Of a stretch of DNA of 64,000 nt, positions 53,903 to 61,704 are shown piece by piece. The DNA lies in the NCBI RefSeq assembly GCF_004770265.1, contig NZ_RQGQ01000001.1, positions 109,379 through 173,378 on the forward strand, given 5' to 3'. The DNA is from Leptospira congkakensis (GTDB taxonomy: Bacteria > Spirochaetota > Leptospiria > Leptospirales > Leptospiraceae). Each line of letters begins with the position of its first letter. The stretch's first letter is position 1. Below the pieces are notes generated by a model. It was not told the DNA's origin. It worked only from the letters and a program-made list of their open reading frames with translations, and did no database searches. The translations under genes were made by a program, and so were the position numbers.

Positions 53903-54609
53903 GTTTATGCCATCCTGGTATCGGTAACGTTTCTTGTGGTGCTTGTTGTGGTTTGTTCAATTTAAAACTACAACCAAAAGAATTTAAAACTCTATTGTTA
54001 GAAAGAACAGAAGAGTTCAAAACTACAGTTAACTTTGAAGTTCGACATAGTTTTCCTATTTTTCGAAAAAACAGAGAAACTAAAGAAGCCCACATTCAGA
54101 AGAAAGATGATATGACTTATAATTGTCCATTTTTGGGGTATGTGGATTTAAACAATGGGCGTATCGGTTGTATGATCCATCCTATTTTTACAGGAGATCC
54201 GAAAAGCCAAAACTTTTCCTTTTATGGTGCTTCCATTTGCCAAGCCTATGATTGTAAAAATAAAGAAAGTTTTTTGGCTGATCATTGGGAATCATTATTT
54301 GCGGAAATGGCAAAAGACTCTGTAGAGTATTCTTTTTTATCAGCAGATCATATTTTTGTGACTGCCTTAGAAAAGTTTTTCCAACTGGAACTTTTGAGTA
54401 TGGAAATTTTGTTTCAGGATTTGCGATTAGAACTAATGGATTTATTTAGATCAAGGCTTACTACTTCGAATGAAAAAAATTTCACTTCGTTTGAAATCAA
54501 TTATGAAAGTTTTTCTGACAAAAACTCTTTGGATGATTATTTTTTAAATGAGATTGGTGAATTTTGGATAGAGTGGCGCGAGTTGATTCGCAAAAAAAAT
54601 CCCGGATAA
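53899..54609 (+). CDS. YkgJ-type zinc/iron-chelating cysteine-cluster protein
   Basis: 236 residues starting with TTG 53899, which overlaps the CHAT stop (TTGA). The cysteine pattern SCGACCGLFNL near the N-terminus, then NCPFLGYVD, GCMIHP and SICQAYDC, is typical of the YkgJ cysteine-cluster family, which is thought to bind metal. The rest is helical and acidic. Function is unknown. Translational coupling to the CHAT gene suggests it belongs to the sigma-CHAT operon. A terminator follows. Confidence 0.82.
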   Translation: MSLCHPGIGNVSCGACCGLFNLKLQPKEFKTLLLERTEEFKTTVNFEVRHSFPIFRKNRETKEAHIQKKDDMTYNCPFLGYVDLNNGRIGCMIHPIFTGDPKSQNFSFYGASICQAYDCKNKESFLADHWESLFAEMAKDSVEYSFLSADHIFVTALEKFFQLELLSMEILFQDLRLELMDLFRSRLTTSNEKNFTSFEINYESFSDKNSLDDYFLNEIGEFWIEWRELIRKKNPG

Positions 54610-54630
54610 AGTTACCTACCCGGGGTTTTA
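54596..54630. terminator. Rho-independent terminator between convergent genes
   Basis: A stem of five GC pairs (CCCGG 54601-54605 with CCGGG 54620-54624) is extended by a G-T wobble and four A-T pairs, with a 14-base loop. It has A-runs on one side and TTTTATT on the other. It sits between the Cys-cluster gene (+) and the phasin gene (-). Confidence 0.8.
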
Positions 54631-54646
54631 TTAAAATTGAATTTGA

Positions 54647-54913
54647 TTAAGCTTTAGATGTAACAGTTGCTACTTTTGCTTTTGCATCAGCTACAACAGT
54701 GTTTGCTTTTCCAATGATAGTTTCTACTTGAGAAATTCCTTCTTGAAGGTACTTTCTAAGATTTACAGAAACTTCGCTTTGGTCTTGAGCACCTTTAGCT
54801 GCTAGGTTTTGGAAACCAGAGTTGATATCAGAAAAAGCTTTTTCTGCTTCGATTTTTGCTGTGTTCACTGCGCCTAGGATGAAGTTTAATCCGTCTTTTA
54901 CTTGTTGTTCCAT
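54647..54913 (-). CDS. Phasin-related protein
   Basis: 88 residues from the ATG at 54913, which has GGGG eight bases upstream. The ATG six bases earlier is too near the Shine-Dalgarno. The whole protein is an amphipathic helical chain (LNFILGAVNTAKIEAEKAFSDINSGF, VSVNLRKYLQEGISQVETIIGKANTVVADAKAKVATV) with the Ala/Val/Lys-rich look of phasin-like proteins. These coat polyhydroxyalkanoate granules or act as small stabilising proteins. It is shorter than classic phasins. Three TGC-N3-GCA repeats lie upstream, overlapping its promoter. Confidence 0.75.
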   Translation of the reverse strand: MEQQVKDGLNFILGAVNTAKIEAEKAFSDINSGFQNLAAKGAQDQSEVSVNLRKYLQEGISQVETIIGKANTVVADAKAKVATVTSKA

Positions 54914-54944
54914 TTTCATTTCCCCTTTTTCGGTTCTTATTTTG

Positions 54945-55019
54945 TGCATCGCACCATCTCTTTTTGTGCGGTGCACAGGGATTTGTCAACCCGTTTTTTC
55001 ATTTTTTTCCTGCATCGCA
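54945..55019. promoter_or_regulatory. Three TGC-N3-GCA palindromes in phasin/mtnA promoter region
   Basis: TGCATCGCA at 54945-54953, TGCGGTGCA at 54967-54975 and TGCATCGCA at 55011-55019. Start-to-start distances are 22 and 44 bp, whole helical turns. A consensus -35 TTGACA for the phasin direction is at 54984-54989, and the middle repeat lies in the spacer of that promoter. The pattern resembles the CTGC-N3-4-GCAG sites bound by PhaR, the PHA-responsive repressor of phasin genes. Confidence 0.65.
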
Positions 55020-55035
55020 CCAAAAAAATGGATAG

Positions 55036-56109
55036 ATGTCCCATCCGGAATTTTTGCCCATCCAGTGGAAATCCACTCATTTAGAACTTCTCGACCAACG
55101 GATTCTCCCTGGGAAAAAAGAATTTTTAAAAATAACCACAGCCGAAGAAACTATCGTTGCAATTCGTGAAATGGCTGTTAGGGGAGCTCCGGCAATTGCC
55201 ATTACAGGAGTTTTTGGCCTGACCTTAGGCGCCAAATTGAAGTCAGGTGTAGCAGATCCAAAAGAAATTGAAACCTTGCTTAGATCTATTTTAGAATCTC
55301 GCCCAACGGCCGTTAATTTAAGTTTTGCCATTCGGGAAGCAAAAAAACTGATTCAAGGAATTTCTGATTGGGTTGAGGTCGCAAAAATTTGGGAAACCTA
55401 TGGCCTAAAAATGATGGAAGAAGATTTGGCTGCCAATAAAGCACTCGGTGAAAATGGAGTTTCACTTTTTCCTAAAGACAAATCCGAATTTCATATCATC
55501 ACCCATTGTAATACCGGAGCTCTTGCCACTGCAGGACATGGAACGGCACTTGGTGTCATCCGAAGTTTGCGTGACGCGGGAAAGAAAGTTGTTGTTTATG
55601 CAGATGAAACAAGGCCGTTTTTACAAGGATCAAGGTTAACTGCATTTGAGATGATGGAAGAGGGAATTGAATGTTATATCATCACGGATGGTATGAGTGG
55701 ATGGTTGATGAACCATCGCAAAATTGATGCAGTACTCGTTGGTTGTGACAGAGTTGCAGCCAATGGAGACACTGCCAATAAAATTGGAACTTATAATTTG
55801 GGGATCGTTGCCAAAGAACATGGAGTCCCATTTTATGTTTGTGCTACAAAAGATAGTTTTGATCTGAATTTAAAAACGGGCGTGGAAATTCCCATCGAGA
55901 TGCGTAAAGAATCAGAAGTCATCCAGTTTGATTTTTTAAAATCCGAAAACGGAAATTATTTATTTCCAGAAGGGAAAACCTCACCTGTCGGAGCTAGGGC
56001 TTTGAATCCCTCTTTTGATATCACAAAAGCTCATTTAATCAAAAACTTTATCACAGAATTTGGATGTTTTGCGCCAGAGGAGATTTCTCTTCGTCTAAAG
56101 ACTGTATGA
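55036..56109 (+). CDS. mtnA: Methylthioribose-1-phosphate isomerase
   Basis: 357 residues. It isomerises methylthioribose-1-phosphate to methylthioribulose-1-phosphate in methionine salvage. Family motifs are EMAVRGAPAIAITGVFGL, ITHCNTGALATAGHGTALGVI (catalytic Cys), YADETRPFLQGSRLTAFEM and GCDRVAANGDTANKIGTYNL (catalytic Asp). It is the same pathway as mtnC at 16942. The ATG lies 17 bases past the last TGC-N3-GCA repeat. The Shine-Dalgarno is weak. The stop overlaps the msrA start (ATGA). Confidence 0.96.
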   Translation: MSHPEFLPIQWKSTHLELLDQRILPGKKEFLKITTAEETIVAIREMAVRGAPAIAITGVFGLTLGAKLKSGVADPKEIETLLRSILESRPTAVNLSFAIREAKKLIQGISDWVEVAKIWETYGLKMMEEDLAANKALGENGVSLFPKDKSEFHIITHCNTGALATAGHGTALGVIRSLRDAGKKVVVYADETRPFLQGSRLTAFEMMEEGIECYIITDGMSGWLMNHRKIDAVLVGCDRVAANGDTANKIGTYNLGIVAKEHGVPFYVCATKDSFDLNLKTGVEIPIEMRKESEVIQFDFLKSENGNYLFPEGKTSPVGARALNPSFDITKAHLIKNFITEFGCFAPEEISLRLKTV

Positions 56110-56615
56110 CGGAAAAAATAATTTTAGGTGGCGGATGTTTTTGGTGTACAGAGGCAGTGTATCTTAGAATTCCTGGGGTCATTTCTGTAAAATCAGGATA
56201 TGCAGGTGGATCTACCAAAAATCCAACGTATAAAGAAATTTGCACGGGAACCACGGGGCATGCAGAAGTGATCGAAATTGAATTTGATCCTGAGGTAATC
56301 TCATACTCAAAAATATTAGAAATTTTTTGGGCCTCTCATGATCCCACAACTCTAAACAAACAAGGGAATGATGTGGGAACACAATATCGTTCTGTTATAT
56401 TTTATTTGAATGAAATACAAAAAGAATTAGCAGTGGAATCAAAACGTAAACATGCTTTTATGTTTCCAGATCCCATTGTTACAGAAATTTCCCCAGCGCC
56501 AGAGTTTTATCCAGCGGAAGATTATCACCAAAACTATTTTACTTTGAATCCGCAAAATCCCTATTGCCACTACGTGATTTTTCCTAAACTAAAAAAGTTA
56601 GGTTTAAATCTGTAA
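56106..56615 (+). CDS. msrA: Peptide methionine sulfoxide reductase A
   Basis: 169 residues from ATG 56106, overlapping the mtnA stop. A longer frame to 56064 lies inside mtnA. The active site is GGGCFWCTEAVY with C11 as nucleophile. Other motifs are GYAGGSTKNPTY, TGHAEVIEIEFDP, NDVGTQYRSVIFY and AEDYHQNYF. It reduces Met-S-sulfoxide in proteins. A second cysteine in the same loop (C14), and one near the C-terminus (PYCHYV), can serve as resolving Cys. Coupled to mtnA, so both act in methionine maintenance. Confidence 0.96.
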   Translation: MTEKIILGGGCFWCTEAVYLRIPGVISVKSGYAGGSTKNPTYKEICTGTTGHAEVIEIEFDPEVISYSKILEIFWASHDPTTLNKQGNDVGTQYRSVIFYLNEIQKELAVESKRKHAFMFPDPIVTEISPAPEFYPAEDYHQNYFTLNPQNPYCHYVIFPKLKKLGLNL

Positions 56616-56626
56616 TTGTAATAAGG

Positions 56627-58168
56627 TTATTTGCCTTTAAAAGCAGTTAACATTGCTTTTTCTTGGTTCGGGAAAAAGTTCATCACAAAGGATGTTTGAG
56701 CCTTTGTGATTTTTTCTATTTGTCTTCTGTATTTGATGACAGCACCAGGGTGAGCCGTGTTACGAACCACAACCTTAACGTTGTCTTGGTTATAACGAGC
56801 TCCTTTCAGTTCTTCAATTTTGTTTCTCAATAATTCAACGGTTTTGCTTTTTTTCTGATAAGCATCAAAGATTTCTTTGAACTTTTCTTTTCTGGCATCA
56901 TCAATTTTACCACGAGATCTTTGAACCACTTCTTTGATTTTTTGGATTTCGGGAACCAATGCTTCCAGTTCACGTTCGAACTCAGCTAACTTGGAACTAC
57001 CTTCTGTAAACAATCGATCGTTTCGATAATGAAATCCAACTTCTACAATTGTATCCATTTGTGCAGTGGATCCGAGAGAAGAAACTGTGATACCTTGGTA
57101 AGAAACAATGTCCGATCCAATGATAGAAGAAGACTCACCTGTTAAGATGATATTTCCTAAACAAAGAATTTTACTTCCTAAAATAAAATTCTCTACAATA
57201 CAATCTCCATCGATTTCAAGATTTGCGTTTTCGATGAACTTAGTACGAAGATCACCCTTGATGCGGATGACTCCTTTCCCTTTGGCTTTCACCCCACCTT
57301 TGACTTCTAAGTCTTCACCAACAACAACATCGGAAGATTCTACGTTCCCATCTAAATAAAGAGAACCTTGGCAATTGACAACAGCGCCTTCTTCGATGGT
57401 TCCTTTCACACGAATGGTTCCTTCAAAGTTAATGTTTCCAGTTCCGAGTCCAATGTTACTTTCGATATTTAGTTCGGGTGAAACAGTGAGGGAAGTGTCT
57501 GTAGAAAATACAACTCCACTTAAGGAAGCAAAGTATTCTTTTAATTGTCTTCCTGGTTTTTCTGGATCTTCAATTGTTTTTGGAAGGACGTTTTTACCTA
57601 AGGTGAGTCTTGGTCTGTCAATCGGATTGGGATAAATTGGATTTCCTAAAACATCAATGCCTTGTTCCCCTGCAATCCCTTCAAACAAGGTAGCCAGTCT
57701 TTCTCCGTCTTTTACGTGAACATATTTATTGATGTTTCTATAATCTGCAGATCCGTCATCTTTAAGGACAACACGTTGGGCACGTGGGAAATAAAATTTG
57801 ATCCACCCACTTTCACCTTGTTTGGCGGGATTTCCTTGAGCGACTATAAAATTAAAATCTTCTTTTACTTTAGTGGGATCTTTTAAAATTTTATCGATTT
57901 CGATGGCTGCTTTATCAACCTCTTTCATCAAAATCCGATCCCTATGTATGGACGCATTGTCTAGAGCTTCATAAATTAAAATATTGCTCATAGAACCACC
58001 TAACAGCCAAATCGGTTTTGTTACCAAAGTAGCGGTTAGTCGATCCTCGGAGATTTGGATTTTCAGTCCCCGTTCCGGATTGAAGTCCGGTGCATTTTTT
58101 ACGTCCATTCTGTAACAATTATCGGCACGTTTCTTAGGAGAAACGACAAATTCTATCGGTCGAGCCAA
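56627..58168 (-). CDS. FapA-type DUF342 protein
   Basis: 513 residues from TTG 58168, with GGAAG about nine bases upstream. DUF342/FapA architecture: an N-terminal region (~1-190), a right-handed beta-helix with repeating short strands (FEGTIRVKGTIEEGAVVNCQGSLYLDGNVESS, IRIKGDLRTKFIENANLEIDGDCIVENF) over ~190-380, and a C-terminal coiled coil (ELEALVPEIQKIKEVVQ). Members are linked to cell polarity, flagella or chemotaxis in other bacteria, with no defined reaction. It overlaps the hydrolase gene by 16 bases and is the last gene of the operon. Confidence 0.88.
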   Translation of the reverse strand: MARPIEFVVSPKKRADNCYRMDVKNAPDFNPERGLKIQISEDRLTATLVTKPIWLLGGSMSNILIYEALDNASIHRDRILMKEVDKAAIEIDKILKDPTKVKEDFNFIVAQGNPAKQGESGWIKFYFPRAQRVVLKDDGSADYRNINKYVHVKDGERLATLFEGIAGEQGIDVLGNPIYPNPIDRPRLTLGKNVLPKTIEDPEKPGRQLKEYFASLSGVVFSTDTSLTVSPELNIESNIGLGTGNINFEGTIRVKGTIEEGAVVNCQGSLYLDGNVESSDVVVGEDLEVKGGVKAKGKGVIRIKGDLRTKFIENANLEIDGDCIVENFILGSKILCLGNIILTGESSSIIGSDIVSYQGITVSSLGSTAQMDTIVEVGFHYRNDRLFTEGSSKLAEFERELEALVPEIQKIKEVVQRSRGKIDDARKEKFKEIFDAYQKKSKTVELLRNKIEELKGARYNQDNVKVVVRNTAHPGAVIKYRRQIEKITKAQTSFVMNFFPNQEKAMLTAFKGK

Positions 58169-59190
58169 TATAGAAAACTTCCGAAGGTTTGGAGGAGGGC
58201 CGGAACCCCAAAAATTTGGGAGTGTAGGGGGAGACTATCCCCATGGGTGAGGGCGGTCGAACTCCGGTAGACATAAGAAATTCCTTTTTTCTGGAAAAGT
58301 CGGGTCAGTTTTTCGGATTCCTCCGGAGAAATGACTGGGTCTGTTTTCCCATGGAGGAGGGAAACCGGGCCTTCTAAAGTTTCCAATTGGTAAAACGGGG
58401 AAAGGTTTTCAGGAAGATTTTTAGGAACGGTGGCCAAAACTCGTTTGGCTAACTCGTTACGGAAATTACCGTCAATTTCCACTTGGTAAAAGAATTCCTT
58501 TGCCCTTCGGGAAGTTTTTTCTAGGAGAGATTTACTTTGGGCATCCGTTCCTGTTCGTTTGAGCCCATTGTCTAGAGCGGCAACGTAATACACGGATTGT
58601 AATTCTTCCGCAAGTTCAACTTCGAAACGATGGAGAAAGTTATACAGGATGACGTACACTGCGTACGGATCGACTTTGTAATTTGAAAATACAAAAGGGA
58701 CAGTATCTAAAAAATCACAATAGGCTCCAATTGCCATTGAAGATTTGATTTTGTTTCTTGTGTTGGATTTTGATGCGGCGATCAGTCCCATTCCGCCAGA
58801 AAAACTTGCAGATAAATATCCTAAGTCATTTCCATTAAATAAACGTTTGGTGGAGTGGATTTCTAACATTAAATCTTGAATGTTGGATATTGTTTTTTCT
58901 TCTATCCTAAGTCCTTTTACTTCGGGAAGTTCTGGGAGTAGGACACTGTGATTGGAACTAGCTATGTTTTCTGCAAGTTCCAAAATCCTTGGGTCATCAA
59001 TTCCCAAAGCACTCATTCCATGTTGGATGTAGACACCAGGTAAAGATTCGGGATTTTTGCCAGTGGGATAAAAATGAAAGACTTTTCTGCCTGTTCCAGG
59101 CAATTGAAGTTCTTTGCGTTCTAAAGATTTTTTTTGTTTAAGTCCAGCATAACTCAATACGAGTGGGATAGCCAAAACATAAGGTTTCAT
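58153..59190 (-). CDS. Alpha/beta-hydrolase
   Basis: 345 residues. An N-terminal hydrophobic stretch (MKPYVLAIPLVLSYAGL) may anchor it. The fold is suggested by VYIQHGMSALGIDDPR (oxyanion region), a nucleophile-elbow-like YLSASFSGGMGL, the acid in LLHGKTDPVISPEE, and a His in TALTHGDSLPLH. The elbow is S-x-S-G-G rather than strict G-x-S-x-G. Substrate is unknown. It sits between the CheX-like and FapA genes, with overlap on the downstream side, so it belongs to their operon. Confidence 0.78.
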   Translation of the reverse strand: MKPYVLAIPLVLSYAGLKQKKSLERKELQLPGTGRKVFHFYPTGKNPESLPGVYIQHGMSALGIDDPRILELAENIASSNHSVLLPELPEVKGLRIEEKTISNIQDLMLEIHSTKRLFNGNDLGYLSASFSGGMGLIAASKSNTRNKIKSSMAIGAYCDFLDTVPFVFSNYKVDPYAVYVILYNFLHRFEVELAEELQSVYYVAALDNGLKRTGTDAQSKSLLEKTSRRAKEFFYQVEIDGNFRNELAKRVLATVPKNLPENLSPFYQLETLEGPVSLLHGKTDPVISPEESEKLTRLFQKKGISYVYRSSTALTHGDSLPLHSQIFGVPALLQTFGSFLYWLDR

Positions 59191-59196
59191 TCGGTT

Positions 59197-59712
59197 TTAT
59201 TTTTTGGGACTAGGAAATTTTTCCAACAATAAAATCAGGTAGAGTCGACCCATATAATCTTCCCCTCTCCTATCTTTGAGATTGAAGATAAGAATGTATT
59301 GGCGGAAATGTTCTAAAGAGATAGGAACCAGTTTGTGATTCAAATTTTCTGGTGGTAAAATATCAATTTCGTAACGCCCCAGTCTCATTTCTGTAATCAA
59401 TTTTCCAGCTATCTGATTTGCAAATTCCATCATAATCGATGCAGAATGAGAACGTGAAGTGGGATCAATTTGGAAGGCTTTGGCAATTTTTGGAAGGAGT
59501 TTTAGTTTTGTATAACCATCTAAAGCAAGATATACTTTCCCATTGATATCACCAACAAATTCAACAAGTGTACAATTTTCAAAACATAAGCCTTCATTTT
59601 TAGAAGGGCCATAGGCTTCTCGTTCCGCAAATACCAATAGGGATTTTTGAAAGTGTTCCGGTAATACTTGCGAAACAGTTAGGATAAACTTTTCATCGAT
59701 TAATGGATCCAT
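59197..59712 (-). CDS. CheX/CheC-like phosphatase-fold protein
   Basis: 171 residues. The central helix SIMMEFANQIAGKLITEM contains the E-x-x-N pattern used by CheC/CheX/FliY phosphatases to dephosphorylate CheY. The remaining sequence (VGDINGKVYLALDG, RRGEDYMGRLYLILLLE) fits the CheX alpha/beta fold. Activity on a CheY-like protein is plausible, but the partner is not in the window. It starts immediately after the stop of the upstream GAF/GGDEF-like gene. Confidence 0.7.
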   Translation of the reverse strand: MDPLIDEKFILTVSQVLPEHFQKSLLVFAEREAYGPSKNEGLCFENCTLVEFVGDINGKVYLALDGYTKLKLLPKIAKAFQIDPTSRSHSASIMMEFANQIAGKLITEMRLGRYEIDILPPENLNHKLVPISLEHFRQYILIFNLKDRRGEDYMGRLYLILLLEKFPSPKK

Positions 59713-60843
59713 TTAAGCTGCGTGGTAGAGGATACTCTCTTCTAAAGATTTATACGCGGCTTTGATCCAAACATCAAATTTGATTCCAGGAATTGACCCG
59801 TTGGAATAACCAAGAGCCACTTCGGAAGGATATCCTAGACTATCTAGTTCTTCAATGAACTGTTTGAAAAATTCGGAAAAATCATCGAGTTTATCATTGG
59901 GAATGATACTCGCGTATAAATTATCTTCCAGTTGGTACAATCCTAAACCAAGAACGGCATTTTGTTTCCCGAGTAAGTTGAGTCCAATGGCAATTTCTGA
60001 TTGGAAATTAGTATCAATGAATTTGAAAAGAATGAGGGTGTTTTTTCCTTGGGATTCAAATTCTGATTTTGCCATCTGGTAAAAATGAGATACGTTAAAA
60101 AGTTTTGAGATAGGATGTTTGGTTACTTTGAAATATTCTTTTTTTGCCATTATTTTTTCGGAGATAATGGTAGATTTTTCCCAGTAAGTTTGGATATCTG
60201 ATTCATTCCAAGATTCCTTTGTGGAAAAACATAAAAACCCGAATAAATGTGCATTCATTGTAAGAGGAATGTATAACTTTCGTTTGTCGCTTGGAATGGC
60301 TGGAAGGAGTTCTCTAATTCTTCCTTCTTCGTATTCATCCCACTCAACAGGATTGTCATCGGTTTCCACCATCATCCCTGCTTTTTGCCAATAACATTCC
60401 TTAAACTCTTTTCCATCATAATAGACATATTGGATGGAAGTGAGTTTCTCAGTTAAAAATGGGAAAGGGAATTCTTTCACTGTTTCACAAAACAAAGATC
60501 TTTCTTCTGAATGTACAGATTCTCTAGCTAGTAAAATAGGTTCTTTTTTCCAGAGGATGTCTTTGGGTTTTGGTTCTGCATTGGAAGGTTCTGTAGGAAG
60601 AGAAGTTTCTGTATCAAAAACGACATCAGCCTTTGGAGAAGGATCCATATTATCTTCCGAGTTTAGTTCCTGGTTTGGCTCCTTGAGAGGTTCCGGTTTT
60701 TGAAAGTCCAAACTATATAAAAACAAAGCGAGCAACAAACAAGAAACGGTGAGTAAAGTAAAACTCACCCAAGAAAAATAGATTGTATATTGAAGGACCA
60801 CGCCTATGGCAAAAAAAATTGTGGGAATTGTATATCGTTTCAT
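59713..60843 (-). CDS. Membrane protein with GAF-like and degenerate GGDEF-like regions
   Basis: 376 residues. Two N-terminal helices (IPTIFFAIGVVLQYTIYFSWV, FTLLTVSCLLLALFLYSLDF) precede an acidic linker, a GAF-like domain (~130-240, RKLYIPLTMNAHLFGFLCFST) and a C-terminal region. The last part has the outline of a GGDEF fold (HPISKLFNVSHFYQMAKSEF, VLGLGLYQLEDNLYASIIP, YPSEVALGYS) but no GGDEF motif or metal-binding Asp. If the fold call is right, it cannot make c-di-GMP. It heads the CheX-like/hydrolase/FapA operon. Assignment is tentative. Confidence 0.68.
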   Translation of the reverse strand: MKRYTIPTIFFAIGVVLQYTIYFSWVSFTLLTVSCLLLALFLYSLDFQKPEPLKEPNQELNSEDNMDPSPKADVVFDTETSLPTEPSNAEPKPKDILWKKEPILLARESVHSEERSLFCETVKEFPFPFLTEKLTSIQYVYYDGKEFKECYWQKAGMMVETDDNPVEWDEYEEGRIRELLPAIPSDKRKLYIPLTMNAHLFGFLCFSTKESWNESDIQTYWEKSTIISEKIMAKKEYFKVTKHPISKLFNVSHFYQMAKSEFESQGKNTLILFKFIDTNFQSEIAIGLNLLGKQNAVLGLGLYQLEDNLYASIIPNDKLDDFSEFFKQFIEELDSLGYPSEVALGYSNGSIPGIKFDVWIKAAYKSLEESILYHAA

Positions 60844-60920
60844 GATGACTTAGCCGTTACTCAATATAACGGGTAAAATGGGGATTCGCTGAACTGATTT
60901 TCCCTTTCCGCCAGGGGCAA

Positions 60921-61661
60921 ATGAAACTCTATTCTGAATTGGCCGAATACTATTTTACCATCGAAGAAGCAAGCCGCAAGTTTTCGGAAGAAATCCTCTT
61001 CCTTCGGGATACCTTTAAGCGACATAAAATTCATACAGTTTTGGACATTGGTTGTGGGACAGGGGAACATATCAAAGAACTCCAAGGAATGGGTTTCAAA
61101 CCACTTGGTGTCGACGGTTCCCCTCGAATGTTAGAGATTGCCAAAGCCCGATTTCCCCATTGCCAATTTGAACTTGGGAAAATGGAATCCTTTGTCGCCA
61201 AACAACCTGTAGACGCAGTGATTTGTTTGTATGGAACCTTCAACTATCTCATCAACGATGATTTGGTTCAAAATTTCTTGCGTAATTGTCATAAAAACTT
61301 AAAACAAGCTGGCCTTTTGGTTTTGGAAATTTGGAATGCAGATCCCATCCACCGTATCAAACGAAAACCCATCACAACTGTGAGTAATGTGCGTCAAGGT
61401 GCCACTTCGATTCGTAGAAATCGTGGCTTTCGATTAACAAGAGCAGATGATGTTGCCATCGTAGAAGTGAATTATGTGTATAATTTGAATCAGAAGGATT
61501 TGAAAGATAAACATACAATGCGAGTGTTTCATTTCCCACAAGTTCGAAATTTCTTAGACGATAATAAGTTTGATGTTCTCCATGTTTATAGCAACTATGA
61601 TGGTGAAAAATATATAAAAACTGGCGCAAGGATGCTCATCGTAGCCAAAAAGAGGTCTTGA
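60921..61661 (+). CDS. Class I SAM-dependent methyltransferase
   Basis: 246 residues. The SAM-binding motif I is TVLDIGCGTGEHIKEL, motif II GVDGSPRMLEIAKARF, followed by VDAVICLYGTFNYLINDD and LLVLEIWNADPIHRI. The acceptor is unknown. GGGG lies three to six bases before the ATG. It is a single gene 43 bases before lpdA on the same strand, divergent from the degenerate GGDEF gene. Confidence 0.88.
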   Translation: MKLYSELAEYYFTIEEASRKFSEEILFLRDTFKRHKIHTVLDIGCGTGEHIKELQGMGFKPLGVDGSPRMLEIAKARFPHCQFELGKMESFVAKQPVDAVICLYGTFNYLINDDLVQNFLRNCHKNLKQAGLLVLEIWNADPIHRIKRKPITTVSNVRQGATSIRRNRGFRLTRADDVAIVEVNYVYNLNQKDLKDKHTMRVFHFPQVRNFLDDNKFDVLHVYSNYDGEKYIKTGARMLIVAKKRS

Positions 61662-61704
61662 CTTTCTTTTTTTCGTACGGTATCCCAATCTATCGGGAGA
61701 ACGT

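Noticed and set aside
50409..54609. CRISPR array near the CHAT protease
   Set aside because: No direct repeats with regular spacers or Cas genes are seen, so the resemblance to type III-E systems is only in the CHAT-sigma pairing.
55012..55023. Integron or CRISPR-like repeats suggested by TGCATCGCACCA occurring twice
   Set aside because: The copies lie 65 bp apart with a related palindrome between them at helical spacing, better explained as operator sites.
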